A stretch of DNA of 64,000 nucleotides from Halobacillus sp. A1 (lineage in GTDB: Bacteria > Bacillota > Bacilli > Bacillales > Halobacillaceae), in contig NZ_JAIZEN010000004.1 in the NCBI RefSeq assembly GCF_024189295.1, positions 1 to 64,000 on the forward strand, in the 5' to 3' direction. Within the stretch, counting starts at the first letter, position 1. The number at the start of each line of letters is the position of its first letter. The notes beneath the pieces are model-generated. The model worked only from the letters and a program-made list of their open reading frames with translations. It did no database searches and was not told the DNA's origin. A program made the position numbers and the translations under genes. Below, one piece after another: positions 51,061 through 62,384 of the stretch.

Positions 51061-52695
51061 ATGACAGAACAGTCAAATGAAAATCAGTCATTCTTAAGAA
51101 AGAATGCTGCAGCGTTGATACTAGGAATCTCAGTCGTTATATTTATGTTTTATATTTTCCTTACGAATGATGACATCCATTGGGGTGGATTCATTACGAT
51201 GATCGTGTTTTATGCACTTGTCTATTACATTGGTGCAATTTTTGCTTCAAAAAAATCTAATTCCCTCTCAGATATGATGGTTGCCAAGCGCAGCATCCCC
51301 CTTGGAATCGCAATGTTCACGATGGCCGCTACATGGGTAGGCGGCGGTTATATAAATGGAACCGCAGAATTCACTTACAGTGATGGCCTTGTTTGGGCTC
51401 AAGCTCCCTGGGGTTATGCACTAAGTTTAATTATTGGCGGTATTTTCTACGCAAGAAAAATGCGCCGTTATGAATTTATGACAATTCTTGACCCTCTGCA
51501 CCAAAGGTTCGGTAAACGGATGGCGGGGATTTTATACATCCCGGCATTACTAGGAGAAATGTTCTGGAGTGCTGCTATCCTTACGGCGCTCGGCACTACT
51601 TTCGGTACGATTTTAAATATTGATTTTACGACTTCCATTATTTTATCAGGCGTTATAGCCATCGCTTATACCGTAGCAGGCGGAATGTGGGCCGTCGCTT
51701 ATACAGATGTTTTCCAAATGGCAGTTTTACTGGTAGGTTTAATATTGGTGATTCCTTTTACCTTAGGTCATGTAGGTGGTTTAGAATCGGCCTGGGGGAA
51801 TTACTCCTCGGAAATGGGGACGTACTCTAACTTGTTTCCTCCTTTAGATGGATGGAATCATCCGGACTGGGGAGATTATTACTGGAATTGGATTGATTAC
51901 GCCTTGCTGCTTATTTTTGGTGGTATCGCGTGGCAAGTATATTTCCAGCGTGTTCTTTCAGCAAAAAATGAAAAAACGGCGATGTGGCTGTCTATTACGG
52001 CGGGCGTTATTTGTATCCTTGCTGCCATTCCAGCAGTAATCATCGGAGTCGTAGGATATAACATCGATTGGGCAGGGATGGGTCTCCCGACTCCTGAAAA
52101 CGCATCTGTTGTATTGCCGCATGTATTGCGTTACTTAACACCTGAAATCATATCTGCTATCGGGTTAGGAGCCCTTGCAGCAGCAGTTATGTCATCCATG
52201 GACTCTTCTATTTTGTCAGCATCATCGATGGCATCCTGGAACATTTATCGTCCATTAATCAACCCGAAAGCCAGCCAGGACAAGCTGAAAAAAATCATTA
52301 AACGGATGATCATCATTGTAGGAGTAGGCGCAATGATCATCGCCTTAAACGTTCAAAGTGTTTATACTCTTTGGTATTTAGCTTCCGATTTAGTGTATAC
52401 TGTCCTGTTTCCTCAATTGACAATGGCATTGTTTTATAAAAATGCGAACCTTTATGGATCGATTGCTGGATTCTCAGTAGCCGTATTCCTTCGGTTGGGA
52501 GGAGGGGAACCAGCACTTGGCCTTCCTGCATTTTTACCATATCCGATGATTGATGCTGATGGCATCGTTCTATTTCCATTTAGAACTGTCGCTTGTATCG
52601 CTGCATTCATCTTCATTTTTATCGTTTCTGAATTGACGAAGAAGAAATGTAAGCCTCAGCCTTTGCTGCTGCCTTCTGAAAAACAAGCCGATTGA
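51061..52695 (+). CDS. SSS-family Na+/choline symporter (CHT-like)
   Basis: A 544-residue sodium:solute symporter with about 13 transmembrane segments. It carries motifs I recall from animal high-affinity choline transporters (SLC5A7): A-T-W-V-G-G-G-Y-I-N-G-T-A-E, L-V-W-A-Q-A-P-W-G-Y, L-D-P-L-H-Q-R-F-G-K-R-M, P-A-L-L-G-E-M-F-W and A-Y-T-D-V-F-Q-M. Choline import would feed glycine betaine synthesis, and the GbsR gene just upstream supports this. Start is ATG 51061, eight bases after AGGAG; a GTG at 51052 overlaps that site. Sodium coupling suits a salt-loving host. Substrate is inferred, not shown. Confidence 0.85.
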   Translation: MTEQSNENQSFLRKNAAALILGISVVIFMFYIFLTNDDIHWGGFITMIVFYALVYYIGAIFASKKSNSLSDMMVAKRSIPLGIAMFTMAATWVGGGYINGTAEFTYSDGLVWAQAPWGYALSLIIGGIFYARKMRRYEFMTILDPLHQRFGKRMAGILYIPALLGEMFWSAAILTALGTTFGTILNIDFTTSIILSGVIAIAYTVAGGMWAVAYTDVFQMAVLLVGLILVIPFTLGHVGGLESAWGNYSSEMGTYSNLFPPLDGWNHPDWGDYYWNWIDYALLLIFGGIAWQVYFQRVLSAKNEKTAMWLSITAGVICILAAIPAVIIGVVGYNIDWAGMGLPTPENASVVLPHVLRYLTPEIISAIGLGALAAAVMSSMDSSILSASSMASWNIYRPLINPKASQDKLKKIIKRMIIIVGVGAMIIALNVQSVYTLWYLASDLVYTVLFPQLTMALFYKNANLYGSIAGFSVAVFLRLGGGEPALGLPAFLPYPMIDADGIVLFPFRTVACIAAFIFIFIVSELTKKKCKPQPLLLPSEKQAD

Positions 52696-52713
52696 GAATC
52701 AACTTCATAAAAC

Positions 52714-52752
52714 AAAAAAATCAGCCAGTCCTTTTTAGAAGGGCTGGCTGAT
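52714..52752 (-). terminator. Terminator for the P1 peptidase gene (convergent)
   Basis: AATCAGCCAGTCCTT pairs with AAGGGCTGGCTGATT around 52719-52753; the A7 run at 52714-52720 makes it a good minus-strand terminator, with little T tail on the plus side. Confidence 0.85.
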
Positions 52753-52771
52753 TGTGATTAAACGGTCTTAA

Positions 52772-53839
52772 TTATTTATTTAATTCGATGGAGAACTTAT
52801 GCAATAAATCGCGTAGTGCAGGTTTTTCATTCCCATTTCTGCCCACTACATGACGGGCAGTAATTAACGAATTGAGAACTGCTTCTTCTGTAGCTTCTCC
52901 GATTGCGCGAAACGCTATATCAAGGTCTTCTTCATGAATGGAAAGAATGTTTTGTAATCCGTCCGTTTTATTATGAGGGATTTTAGTAGCTGTAGAGAAA
53001 CCTATAACAATTTCACCACTTCCATTTGCAATGATGCTTCCCGTTCTTGATAGTCCTGTAACGCTTCTTTTCAATATCCTGTTTAACTGCCTTTCAGTTA
53101 CAGGCAGGTCGGTGGCGGCAATGATCATAACCGAACCTTTATCTTTTTCATCTTCAGAAGTCTTTAGCTTATTATGTAAATCCTTTCCTATCGGGCGTCC
53201 TCCAATCATTAAATCATGTAATGCTGAGAAATTGGTGACCACATAAACGCCAAGCGTGTACGTCTCATCCCGCAATTCTATTAATCTGGAGGATGATCCA
53301 ACTCCCCCTTTTAGAGAGTAGCAAAGCATACCGGTTCCAGCACCTTCTGTTCCTTCTTTAAAGACGTCAGAGGCTTGATTAATGGCAGCAGTTACATGTT
53401 CCTTCGTAACGTAACGCTCTCTTATGTCGTTTAAAAACATATCATTGCATTCACCGACAATCGGATTTATAGTACCCGTTGTTCGTCCAATTTCAGGGGT
53501 TCTGGATAACATATAGTCTATAACGGCATCAGCTGCTGTCCCTATATTTAATGTATTGGTCAGCACAATGGGAGTTTCTATGGTTCCCATTTCTTCAACT
53601 TGGACCAAGCCCATTGTCTTACCGAAACCATTGTTAACATAGGTGGAGCTGATCACTTTTTCATGAAAAAGGTCACCTTGATGCGGAAGGATGGCCGTGA
53701 CACCTGTCTGCATCTGCTTATCGCTTAGTGTCACTTGGCCAACTGTCACCCCAGGGACATCGGTAATCAAGTTATTTTTCCCTGCACGAAGGTGACCAAT
53801 ATCTACTCCGTAATCTTTGATTCTTTTAAGTTTCTTCAT
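52772..53839 (-). CDS. P1-family aminopeptidase (DmpA/BapA type)
   Basis: A 355-residue self-processing Ntn-like peptidase of family S58. The start R-I-K-D-Y-G-V-D-I-G-H...N-L-I-T-D-V-P-G-V is typical, as is G-G-V-G-S-S-S-R, where the first Ser is the expected autocleavage nucleophile. E-G-T-E-G-A-G-T-G-M precedes it. Family members release N-terminal D- or L-residues or beta-peptides. Start ATG 53839 behind GAGGTG; the GTG at 53848 lies within that site. Convergent with the choline symporter gene and divergent from gltB. Confidence 0.85.
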   Translation of the reverse strand: MKKLKRIKDYGVDIGHLRAGKNNLITDVPGVTVGQVTLSDKQMQTGVTAILPHQGDLFHEKVISSTYVNNGFGKTMGLVQVEEMGTIETPIVLTNTLNIGTAADAVIDYMLSRTPEIGRTTGTINPIVGECNDMFLNDIRERYVTKEHVTAAINQASDVFKEGTEGAGTGMLCYSLKGGVGSSSRLIELRDETYTLGVYVVTNFSALHDLMIGGRPIGKDLHNKLKTSEDEKDKGSVMIIAATDLPVTERQLNRILKRSVTGLSRTGSIIANGSGEIVIGFSTATKIPHNKTDGLQNILSIHEEDLDIAFRAIGEATEEAVLNSLITARHVVGRNGNEKPALRDLLHKFSIELNK

Positions 53840-54216
53840 TTTGCTCACCTCGTCCTATTAGATCTAATTTTTGCATAACTGTGTAACTATATGCAAAAAC
53901 GATGATTTTAGTGTATAAAATGGAAAAAAATTGAACTGGATTGTGAGAAAATCTATCAAATGAAATTTTTTTGAAATTAATTTGGTTGCGCTTTCATTTT
54001 TGGTGTCTATTTAGATAACTCCATTCATTACAGGGATTCAAACAATATATATAAATGTCAGAATTGTCAGATTATTAGCTCAAAAACGCTCTATTAGAGG
54101 GTTTGGAGCGTGAAATGTACCTTCCTTCATGCTATACTTATATGAAACTGAAAAAAACAGAATTTTGTCACTTTTGCGTAGAGACTTCAATGATTAGTAA
54201 ATGAGGGGGAACAAAT
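53840..54216. promoter_or_regulatory. Divergent region upstream of gltB
   Basis: AT-rich 377 bases. Noted elements: TATACT (54133-54138) as a possible -10 without a good -35; a tandem TGTCAGA at 54056-54062 and 54065-54071; and a poor cre-like TGGTTGCGCTTTCA (53983-53996). B. subtilis gltAB is controlled by GltC and TnrA, but no clear box for either is seen and no gltC gene is adjacent. Confidence 0.4.
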
Positions 54217-57200
54217 ATGCAAAAAAACGGATATCCGATTCCTCAAGGGTTGTATCACCCTGACAACGAGCATGAAGCTTGTGGGATAGGAATGCTAGCA
54301 AATATTAATGGAACAAAATCACATAGTATTGTTGAGAACGCTATTACAATCCTTTGTAATTTAGAACACCGTGGCGGCCAGGCGGCTGATATCAGCACAG
54401 GAGATGGTGCAGGGATTTTAACACAGATTCCTCATTACTTTTTTGAGAAACAGTGCGAGAAAGAAGATATCGAACTTCCGCCAGAAGGCGAATACGGCAT
54501 CGGAATGGTATTTCTGCCCGAAGATCACGAAGCTCGTATGCATTGTAAACAGTTGTTCGAAAAAATCGTCAAGGAGGAAGGCCAGAATTTCTTAGGCTGG
54601 CGTACCGTTCCTATTAACGATTCTTTCGTAGGAAACGATGCGAAAAAAACGAAACCTTTCATCCGTCAGGCGTTTATAGCACCAGCAGAAGGCGTTAAAA
54701 CGAAGATGGACCTTGAACGACGTTTATATATTATTCGTAAGCGTGCCGAAATTGAAATCGCTGGTGTAGAAGGATACGACGACTTTTATTTCAGCAGTCT
54801 TTCCTCCAGTACGATTGTATATAAAGGAATGCTCATTCCAGAACAATTAGACTCTTTTTACATTGATTTGAACCATCCGGATTTCAAGACCGCGTTAGCG
54901 CTCGTCCACTCTCGCTTTAGTACCAACACTTTTCCAAGCTGGAAAAGGTCTCACCCGAACCGCTTTACCATCCATAACGGAGAGTTCAATACACTACGAG
55001 GTAATGTGAACTGGATGAGAGCAAGGCAGGAGTTGTGTGAATCAGAGCATTTCAGTGATGAAGACCTGCAAAAGCTTCTGCCTGTTATCGACTCGAACGG
55101 CAGTGACTCTTCCATGTTCGATAATGCTTTTGAATTCCTATACCTTTCAGGACGTTCACTTGCACATTCAGCCATGATGATGGTACCGGAGCCATGGGCC
55201 AACGATGACTCCATTCACCCTAAGAAAAGAGACTTCTATGAGTATCATAGCTGTTTGATGGAGCCATGGGATGGCCCGGCTGCCCTTGCCTATACAGATG
55301 GTAAGCAGGTTGGAGCTTGCCTGGACCGTAATGGTCTGCGTCCTGCACGTTATTATGTGACGAAAGACGGCATGATCGTCCTTGGTTCTGAGGTGGGGGC
55401 CCTGGACATTTTTGCGGATGACATTTTATATAAAGATCGACTTCATCCAGGTAAAATGCTGTTAGTCGACCTGGAAAAAGGTGAAATTATACCTGATGAA
55501 GAGATTAAACTAGAAATCGCCAACCAGGAGCCTTATGGTGAATGGTTAAAAGAATATAAGATGGATTTAGAAGATTTACCGAAACCAAAATCAAAACCAG
55601 CCCATACAATAGACAGCCTTCTCGACCAACAGTTGGCATTCGGTTATACAACAGAAGAACTTAATAAAATTTTAAAGCCGCTTGTTTCAGACGGAAAGGA
55701 TCCTGTCGGTTCTATGGGGTACGACTCTCCTTTAGCCGTTTTATCGAAAAAGCCGCAGTTGCTTTACAGCTACTTCAAGCAGCTTTTCGCCCAGGTTACA
55801 AATCCGCCGATCGATGCTATCCGTGAAAAGATCATCACGATGGTAGAAACGACGATTGGCTCGGAGGGGAACCTTGTGGAGCCTCAGCCCGCCAGCTGCC
55901 GCAAAATACGTTTGCAAACCCCAGTATTAAGAGATGACCAACTGGAAACGCTGCGCCAGCAAAATGTAGAGGGTTTTCAGTCTCAAACGATATCGATTCT
56001 ATTTGCGGCCGAAGAAGGCTCAAATAAAATGGAGGCGGCACTCGACGAATTGTTCAAGAAAGCAGATGAAGAAGTTGAGAAAGGAACGACTTTACTCATT
56101 CTCTCTGATCGTGGAGTAGATCATGACCACGCTGCCATTCCTGCCTTGTTAGCAGTATCAGGGCTGCACCACCATTTAATCCGTCAGGGAACTCGTACGA
56201 AGGTGAGTATTCTTCTGGAATCAGCAGAACCACGCGAAGTCCACCATTTTGCTACACTGCTGGGATATGGTGCTGAAGGTATTAATCCGTATTTAGCGTT
56301 TGAGTCACTGAATGATTTGATTGAAAAAGGTGATCTGGAAGTTGAATCTCTTGATGTAGCCGTCAATCGATTTGTTAACGCTGTAACAGATGGAGTTATC
56401 AAGGTTCTTTCTAAAATGGGAATCTCTACGATTCAGAGTTACCGAGGGGCGCAGATCTTTGAAGCGGTCGGTATCCACCCTGAGGTCATTGATCGCTATT
56501 TCACTCGTACAGCTTCCCGGTTAGGTGGAATTGGTCTTGATATCATTGAAAAAGAAGTACTCATGCGACACTACAACGCGTATGGAGATGAACGGAAGAG
56601 CGTGAAAACGCTGGACCCAGGGGATGATTACCAATATCGTGCCAATGGCGAGGATCATCAGTATAATCCGAAAACGATTCATACGTTACAGCATGCGTGC
56701 CGTACAAATGACTATGATCTCTTCCAGGAGTATTCTAAACTGCTGACTGATGAAACGAATAACCTGCAGTCATTGCGTGGATTGATATCCTTTAAGAAGC
56801 GTGACTCGATCCCGCTGGATGAAGTAGAATCTGTCGAAGATATTTGTCAACGTTTCAAGACAGGGGCTATGTCCTACGGCTCTATCAGTCAGGAGTCTCA
56901 TGAAGCACTGGCTATAGCCATGAACCGTGTAGGCGGGCGAAGTAATACAGGAGAAGGCGGAGAGGACCCTGACCGTTTTACTCCTGACGAAAATGGAGAC
57001 TCCCGCCGCAGCTCTATAAAACAGGTGGCATCCGGCCGGTTTGGAGTAACGAGCCATTATCTAGTCAATGCCGATGAAATCCAAATCAAGATTGCGCAGG
57101 GAGCTAAGCCAGGGGAAGGCGGACATCTCCCAGGGAAGAAAGTTTATCCTTGGATTGCCGAAGTTCGAGGATCGACCACCGGTGTAGAGTTGATTTCCCC

Positions 57201-58800
57201 GCCTCCTCACCATGACATCTATTCGATCGAGGATTTGGCAGAGCTCATTCATAACTTGAAAAATGCTAACCCAAGAGCGCGAGTGAGCGTAAAGCTCGTA
57301 TCGGCTGTCGGTGTAGGTACGATTGCCGCTGGTGTAGCAAAAGGACGGGCTGACCTTGTTCTGATCAGTGGCTATGATGGAGGTACAGGTGCAGCACCTC
57401 GTACAAGTTTGAAACATACAGGTCTTCCGTGGGAAATAGGCTTAGCGGAAACTCATCAAACCCTGCTTTTGAATCGACTTCGTGATCGTATCGTCGTTGA
57501 AACAGATGGGAAAATGATGACAGGTCGCGATGTAGTCGTAGCTACATTGCTTGGTGCTGAAGAATATGGATTCTCAACCGCACCATTAGTCGTACTAGGC
57601 TGCGTTATGATGCGAGTGTGCCATTTAAATACTTGTCCTGTAGGAATAGCCACTCAAGATCCTGAACTTAGGAAAAAATATGCCGGAGACCCTGAGCATG
57701 TAGCCAATTTTATGAGGTTTGTTGCACAAGAGGCGCGTGAACTTATGGCTGAGTTAGGTTTCCGTACGATAAATGAAATGATCGGCCGTACAGATATTCT
57801 TGAAGCCAATGAAAATGTTGATCACTGGAAAGCCAAAGGTGTAGATTTATCTGCCCTGCTTTACAAACCAGAAGTGGCGGAAGATGTCGGCCGTTACGCA
57901 ACGAAAGAACAAAATCATGGGTTAGATAAAACAATCGACAAAGAAGAGCTTATTCCTCTTTGTAAAGATGCCCTGGAAAAAGGCGAGAAAGTTACAGCCA
58001 CAGGCTCAATTAGAAACATCCACCGTGTCACAGGTACAATTTTGGGCAGTGAAATCACTCGCCGATACGGTGAAAAAGGATTGGATGAAGATACGGTCAG
58101 TCTTACGTTCAAAGGCTCAGCTGGCCAGAGCTTCGGCGCTTTTATTCCTAAAGGAATGACTCTCCGATTAATTGGAGATGCCAATGACTATGTAGGAAAA
58201 GGATTGTCTGGAGGGAAAATTATAGTTCATCCATCTAAGAAATCGACCTTTATTCCGGAAGACAACACGATTGTAGGTAACGTTTCCTTTTACGGAGCTT
58301 CCGATGGTAAAGCGTTCGTAAATGGCCTTGCAGGAGAACGTTTCTGCGTAAGAAATAGTGGAGCTGAAGTAGTTGTCGAAGGAGTAGGAGACCACGGGTG
58401 TGAATATATGACTGGCGGTAAAGTTGTGGTGTTAGGAGCTACAGGCCGTAACTTTGCTGCAGGAATGTCAGGCGGAGTCGCTTACGTTCTGGATGAAGCC
58501 GATGAATTTGACCGCAAATGTAACAAGGAGCTTGTCCTTGTAGATCCATTAGAAGATGATCAGGAAATAACAGAGCTCTATCAAATGATTCAACAACATG
58601 TCGACTATACGAACAGCCCGAAAGGCAAGCGTATTCTCGATGATTGGGAGAATAGCGTGCCAATGTTCAAGCGTGTCATTCCTGAAGCTTATTATGATAT
58701 GCAGCAAAGAATCAAAGTCCTTAAAGAGAGCGGATTAGATAAATTTGACGCTGAAATGGCGGCGTTTGATGAAAGTACGAAAGAACCAGTGAAAGCCTAA
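54217..58800 (+). CDS. gltB: Glutamate synthase, large subunit
   Basis: A 1527-residue NADPH-dependent GOGAT alpha subunit (called GltA in B. subtilis). The glutaminase nucleophile is Cys22 in H-E-A-C-G-I-G-M after a 21-residue propeptide. The order is amidotransferase (22-430), central domain, FMN synthase barrel (about 850-1200, with [10 protein letters not shown] and the 3Fe-4S cysteines in [15 protein letters not shown]) and the C-terminal beta-helix of G-x-x-G repeats (about 1270-1450). It turns glutamine plus 2-oxoglutarate into two glutamates, the precursor for polyglutamate and compatible solutes. gltD follows 24 bases later. Confidence 0.97.
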   Translation: MQKNGYPIPQGLYHPDNEHEACGIGMLANINGTKSHSIVENAITILCNLEHRGGQAADISTGDGAGILTQIPHYFFEKQCEKEDIELPPEGEYGIGMVFLPEDHEARMHCKQLFEKIVKEEGQNFLGWRTVPINDSFVGNDAKKTKPFIRQAFIAPAEGVKTKMDLERRLYIIRKRAEIEIAGVEGYDDFYFSSLSSSTIVYKGMLIPEQLDSFYIDLNHPDFKTALALVHSRFSTNTFPSWKRSHPNRFTIHNGEFNTLRGNVNWMRARQELCESEHFSDEDLQKLLPVIDSNGSDSSMFDNAFEFLYLSGRSLAHSAMMMVPEPWANDDSIHPKKRDFYEYHSCLMEPWDGPAALAYTDGKQVGACLDRNGLRPARYYVTKDGMIVLGSEVGALDIFADDILYKDRLHPGKMLLVDLEKGEIIPDEEIKLEIANQEPYGEWLKEYKMDLEDLPKPKSKPAHTIDSLLDQQLAFGYTTEELNKILKPLVSDGKDPVGSMGYDSPLAVLSKKPQLLYSYFKQLFAQVTNPPIDAIREKIITMVETTIGSEGNLVEPQPASCRKIRLQTPVLRDDQLETLRQQNVEGFQSQTISILFAAEEGSNKMEAALDELFKKADEEVEKGTTLLILSDRGVDHDHAAIPALLAVSGLHHHLIRQGTRTKVSILLESAEPREVHHFATLLGYGAEGINPYLAFESLNDLIEKGDLEVESLDVAVNRFVNAVTDGVIKVLSKMGISTIQSYRGAQIFEAVGIHPEVIDRYFTRTASRLGGIGLDIIEKEVLMRHYNAYGDERKSVKTLDPGDDYQYRANGEDHQYNPKTIHTLQHACRTNDYDLFQEYSKLLTDETNNLQSLRGLISFKKRDSIPLDEVESVEDICQRFKTGAMSYGSISQESHEALAIAMNRVGGRSNTGEGGEDPDRFTPDENGDSRRSSIKQVASGRFGVTSHYLVNADEIQIKIAQGAKPGEGGHLPGKKVYPWIAEVRGSTTGVELISPPPHHDIYSIEDLAELIHNLKNANPRARVSVKLVSAVGVGTIAAGVAKGRADLVLISGYDGGTGAAPRTSLKHTGLPWEIGLAETHQTLLLNRLRDRIVVETDGKMMTGRDVVVATLLGAEEYGFSTAPLVVLGCVMMRVCHLNTCPVGIATQDPELRKKYAGDPEHVANFMRFVAQEARELMAELGFRTINEMIGRTDILEANENVDHWKAKGVDLSALLYKPEVAEDVGRYATKEQNHGLDKTIDKEELIPLCKDALEKGEKVTATGSIRNIHRVTGTILGSEITRRYGEKGLDEDTVSLTFKGSAGQSFGAFIPKGMTLRLIGDANDYVGKGLSGGKIIVHPSKKSTFIPEDNTIVGNVSFYGASDGKAFVNGLAGERFCVRNSGAEVVVEGVGDHGCEYMTGGKVVVLGATGRNFAAGMSGGVAYVLDEADEFDRKCNKELVLVDPLEDDQEITELYQMIQQHVDYTNSPKGKRILDDWENSVPMFKRVIPEAYYDMQQRIKVLKESGLDKFDAEMAAFDESTKEPVKA

Positions 58801-58824
58801 TCAATTACAACAGGAGGGGATCTG

Positions 58825-60312
58825 ATGGGAAAGCCGACTGGTTTTATGGAGTACAACAGGCAAACACTAAAAGAACGTGATCCTGCCGAACGTACAAAAG
58901 ATTGGAATGATTATACTCTCCCCCTATCTGAGGAGGAAGTACAGATGCAAGGGGCGCGCTGCATGGACTGTGGCGTTCCAACTTGCCAAACGGGGATGGA
59001 AGTGAATAGGTCGACCACAGGGTGTCCGGTCTATCACTTAATTCCTGAGTGGAATGATCTAGTTTATCGAGGTCAGTGGAAAGAAGCACTGAAAAAAGAA
59101 CATGAAATGAACAATTTCCCTGAATTTACAGGGTTCGCATGTCCAGCACCATGTGAAGGGGCTTGTGTTCTCGGGATCAATGAACCTCCGGTAGCGATTC
59201 GGACGGTAGAACGTTCCATTATTGAAAAAGGATTTGAGAATGGGTGGGTCAAGCCTGAGCCTCCTAAATCCCGTACAGGTAAAAAAGTGGCTGTTGTAGG
59301 ATCTGGGCCAGCTGGTCTTGCTACAGCTGCCCAATTGAACAAAGCTGGACACTGGGTGACAGTGTATGAGCGAAACGACCGAATCGGCGGACTGCTTACT
59401 TACGGCATCCCGGAAATGAAACTTCCGTACTCCGTCGTCCAGCGTCGAGTGGATATTTTGAAACAAGAGGGAATTCAGTTTTTCACGAACATTGAAGTCG
59501 GCCGTCATTACCCAGTTTCAAGACTTCGTGAAGAATTCGACTCCGTGATTCTATGTGGTGGTGCAACCGTCCATCGTAATATCGAAGCTGAAGGAAGAAG
59601 TCTTAAAGGAATACACTATGCTATGGACTTTCTTCACTCGAATACGAGAAGCTTACTGGACTCTAACCATGAAGACGGAAACTACATTTCTGCAAAAGAC
59701 AAAGATGTCATCGTAATCGGTGGTGGAGATACAGGCACTGATTGTCTGGCTACGTCTGTCAGACATGATTGCAAGAGCCTTACGCAGTTCGATATTTACG
59801 ATAAGAAAGCCGAGGAACGTGATGATTTGACGAACCCTTGGCCGCAATACCCTATCGTTCACCGTGTCGAGTATGGCCATAACGAAGCTGATGCCAAACT
59901 TGGTAGAGACCCTCGTGCTTATGCTGTCATGACAAAGCGTTTCGTCGGCGATGAGAACGGACGTGTCAAAGAGGTGCATACAGTAAATGTGGAATTAGTT
60001 TTCGATGAAAAAGGAAACCGGTCACGCCGTGAGATTCCTGGAACAGAGAAAGTATGGAAGGCGGATCTCGTATTGCTGGCCATCGGTTTTAGCGGTCCAG
60101 ACCAGGATTTAATTCAAAAGCTTGGTGTGGAAACAACAGAACGATCCAATGTAAAAGCTGAATATGGGAAGTATGATACCAATATTGATGGTGTATTTGC
60201 AGCAGGAGATATGCGAAGAGGACAAAGTTTGATCGTCTGGGCAATTAATGAAGGACGAGAAGCTGCTCGCGAATGTGACCGTTACTTAATGGGGTCCACT
60301 GTACTTCCATAA
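58825..60312 (+). CDS. gltD: Glutamate synthase, small subunit
   Basis: A 495-residue GltD (GltB in B. subtilis), the FAD and 4Fe-4S subunit that passes electrons from NADPH to the large subunit. N-terminal cysteines C-M-D-C-G-V-P-T-C and [11 protein letters not shown] bind the clusters. FAD motif [12 protein letters not shown] and NADPH motif [12 protein letters not shown] are clear, and [11 protein letters not shown] closes the FAD site. ATG behind AGGAGGGGAT. Terminated at 60318-60349. Confidence 0.97.
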   Translation: MGKPTGFMEYNRQTLKERDPAERTKDWNDYTLPLSEEEVQMQGARCMDCGVPTCQTGMEVNRSTTGCPVYHLIPEWNDLVYRGQWKEALKKEHEMNNFPEFTGFACPAPCEGACVLGINEPPVAIRTVERSIIEKGFENGWVKPEPPKSRTGKKVAVVGSGPAGLATAAQLNKAGHWVTVYERNDRIGGLLTYGIPEMKLPYSVVQRRVDILKQEGIQFFTNIEVGRHYPVSRLREEFDSVILCGGATVHRNIEAEGRSLKGIHYAMDFLHSNTRSLLDSNHEDGNYISAKDKDVIVIGGGDTGTDCLATSVRHDCKSLTQFDIYDKKAEERDDLTNPWPQYPIVHRVEYGHNEADAKLGRDPRAYAVMTKRFVGDENGRVKEVHTVNVELVFDEKGNRSRREIPGTEKVWKADLVLLAIGFSGPDQDLIQKLGVETTERSNVKAEYGKYDTNIDGVFAAGDMRRGQSLIVWAINEGREAARECDRYLMGSTVLP

Positions 60313-60317
60313 GATGA

Positions 60318-60349
60318 GAACTAGACCTCCTATAGGTCTAGTTCTTTTT
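60318..60349 (+). terminator. Terminator of gltBD
   Basis: Perfect 11-bp stem (60318-60328 with 60334-60344) and T5. Confidence 0.92.
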
Positions 60350-60460
60350 AATGATTTTAAATAATATATTAGAAAAGTGAAGTTTTGAGTATATTTCCTG
60401 TTTCGACAGCTGATAAATAAGGTATGTAATTAGTAACAAAGTGAAGAGAGGTGTCCATTC

Positions 60461-60529
60461 ATGTTAAGAACAATCCTTATGATTATTGGAGCTATCGTAG
60501 TTATCAGCTTTATTATTTCACTGCTATAA
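60461..60529 (+). CDS. Tiny membrane peptide (22 aa)
   Basis: A 22-residue reading frame, M-L-R-T-I-L-M-I-I-G-A-I-V-V-I-S-F-I-I-S-L-L, which is a single transmembrane helix. It has a purine-rich ribosome site (AAGAGAGGTG) and is followed at once by a strong terminator (60546-60577), so it has its own short transcript between gltD and the BCCT gene. No family can be named. Type-I-toxin-like or small regulatory membrane peptides have this form, but no antisense RNA is evident. Confidence 0.6.
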   Translation: MLRTILMIIGAIVVISFIISLL

Positions 60530-60545
60530 TAAAATTCATATTATG

Positions 60546-60577
60546 AAACTCATCCTGAAGAAGGATGAGTTTTTTTA
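60546..60577 (+). terminator. Terminator after the 22-aa peptide gene
   Basis: AAACTCATCCT (60546-60556) pairs with 60562-60572, then T run. Confidence 0.92.
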
Positions 60578-60669
60578 ATTTCTCACAATAGAATTTTGTC
60601 GAATTTGTTTATAAATTGTTATTTGGGGAAAGTGAAAATGAATTGGAAATTTTTTGTTGAGGTGAAGTA

Positions 60670-62199
60670 ATGAAAAACGTAACTGCGGTATTTTGGCTAT
60701 CACTTATTGTATGCGGACTAGTTGTAGTGTGGGGAGGTACAGCGCCCTCGCAATTACAGACTTTAACAGCAGAGACCACATCTTTTTTCTCTGATAAATT
60801 TGGGTGGTATTATTTATTGATTGTAGTGGTTATGCTTGCATTTTGTACATATTTGATTTTTTCAAAATTAGGCAAAATTAAATTAGGGAAAGCTGATGAT
60901 GTCCCTGAATTCAGTCTCCCGACCTGGTTCGCTATGCTTTTCAGTGCAGGGATGGGGATGGGACTTGTTTTTTGGACGACAGCTGAACCAGCTTCTCACG
61001 CTTTTTTATCAACTCCGGGAGCAGAAGCCGGGTCAGACACTGCTATAAAGGAAGCTCTCCAATATTCTTTCTTCCACTGGGGTGTTCATGCCTGGGCTGT
61101 ATACGGAGTAGTCGCTTTAGCTTTAGCTTATTTTAAATTTCATAAGGGATCGAAAGGTTTGATCAGCGCAACGCTCATACCTATTTTTGGCGAGAAAAGT
61201 ATGAACGGGGTACCTGGTAAGTTAATTGACTCTCTTGCTGTCATTGCTACTGTAGTAGGAGTGGCGTCTACTTTAGGATTTGGGTCTGCACAAATTAAAG
61301 AAGGGTTAGTGTTCTTATTTGATTGGCCCAATACGTTCAGCTTACAGATGGTTGTATTAGTCACCGCTACCGTTCTATTTATTTTTTCTGCATGGACTGG
61401 TATCAGCAAAGGAATTAAGTATTTAAGTAATATAAATATGGGGCTGGCCTTCGTGCTGATGTTGATGCTCTTCATCGTGGGTCCTACGATGCTCATCCTG
61501 AACATGTTTACGACAACATTAGGCGGATATATGACAGACTTCTTCAATATGAGCTTCCAGTTGGAACCGCTAGACGATGAGAACCGCACCTGGATTAACA
61601 ACTGGACGATTTTTTACTGGGCTTGGTGGATTTCCTGGTCTCCATTTGTCGGAATATTCATCGCTCGCATATCGAAAGGCCGTACGATTAAAGAATTCAT
61701 GCTGGGTGTACTGCTAGTACCTTCCATAGTATGCTTTATCTTCTTTGCCGTGTTTGGCGTGTCTGCTTTGGATCTGGAACAGAATGGAATTGCAGCCATT
61801 TCGGAATTTCCTATGGAAACGGCAACATTTGGTATGCTTGAACATTATTCACTCGGTTTCTTGATGTCTATCATTACAATTTTCGTAGTGGCCATATTTT
61901 TCATTACTTCGGCAGACTCCGCAACATTTGTGTTAGGGATGTTGAGTACAGATGGATCAATTGAGCCTCGCAATTCTGTGAAAATCATCTGGGGAATCGT
62001 ACTATCGTCTATGGCTGCAAGTGTTGTTTATTTCGGGGGTACTGCTGCCCTGCAAAATGTATTGATCATTGCAGCATTACCTTTTTCCGTAGTAGTTCTC
62101 TTGATGGGGGCTTCTTTCTTTAAAGCTGCACGGCAGGAAACTGCACCAGAAAGAAAAGCAAGAAAGAACAAGCGTCAAAATATAGAAACATCTAATTAG
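60670..62199 (+). CDS. BCCT-family betaine/choline/carnitine transporter
   Basis: A 509-residue secondary transporter with 12 transmembrane segments. The family signature G-M-G-M-G-L-V-F-W-T-T-A-E-P lies at about residues 97-110 (glycine-rich stretch of helix 3), and the aromatic substrate box in W-T-I-F-Y-W-A-W-W-I-S-W-S-P-F-V-G near 318-334. It most resembles Bacillus OpuD/BetP-type glycine betaine importers, driven by sodium; the exact substrate is uncertain. The short basic C-terminal tail (about 20 residues) could take part in osmotic regulation. ATG behind GAGGTG. Confidence 0.88.
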   Translation: MKNVTAVFWLSLIVCGLVVVWGGTAPSQLQTLTAETTSFFSDKFGWYYLLIVVVMLAFCTYLIFSKLGKIKLGKADDVPEFSLPTWFAMLFSAGMGMGLVFWTTAEPASHAFLSTPGAEAGSDTAIKEALQYSFFHWGVHAWAVYGVVALALAYFKFHKGSKGLISATLIPIFGEKSMNGVPGKLIDSLAVIATVVGVASTLGFGSAQIKEGLVFLFDWPNTFSLQMVVLVTATVLFIFSAWTGISKGIKYLSNINMGLAFVLMLMLFIVGPTMLILNMFTTTLGGYMTDFFNMSFQLEPLDDENRTWINNWTIFYWAWWISWSPFVGIFIARISKGRTIKEFMLGVLLVPSIVCFIFFAVFGVSALDLEQNGIAAISEFPMETATFGMLEHYSLGFLMSIITIFVVAIFFITSADSATFVLGMLSTDGSIEPRNSVKIIWGIVLSSMAASVVYFGGTAALQNVLIIAALPFSVVVLLMGASFFKAARQETAPERKARKNKRQNIETSN

Positions 62200-62204
62200 T
62201 TTGG

Positions 62205-62236
62205 AAACTCATCAGCCGGTGCTGGTGAGTTTTTTA
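62205..62236 (+). terminator. Terminator after BCCT gene
   Basis: AAACTCATCAGC (62205-62216) pairs with GCTGGTGAGTTT (one G-U) and is followed by T6. Confidence 0.9.
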
Positions 62237-62384
62237 ATTTTGCTGAAAGGTAAGGTATATATGAGAATTCCATAGGAAATAAGAGAATATAAAAAATATA
62301 TTTACATTAGTAGAAAATTTGGTATTATATAAGAGGATTTAATGAAATATTGCACAATTTGATCGAGAAAGGGGACTTTGGCTT

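Noticed and set aside
53983-53996. cre box upstream of gltB
   Set aside because: Two mismatches at defined positions; too weak to call.
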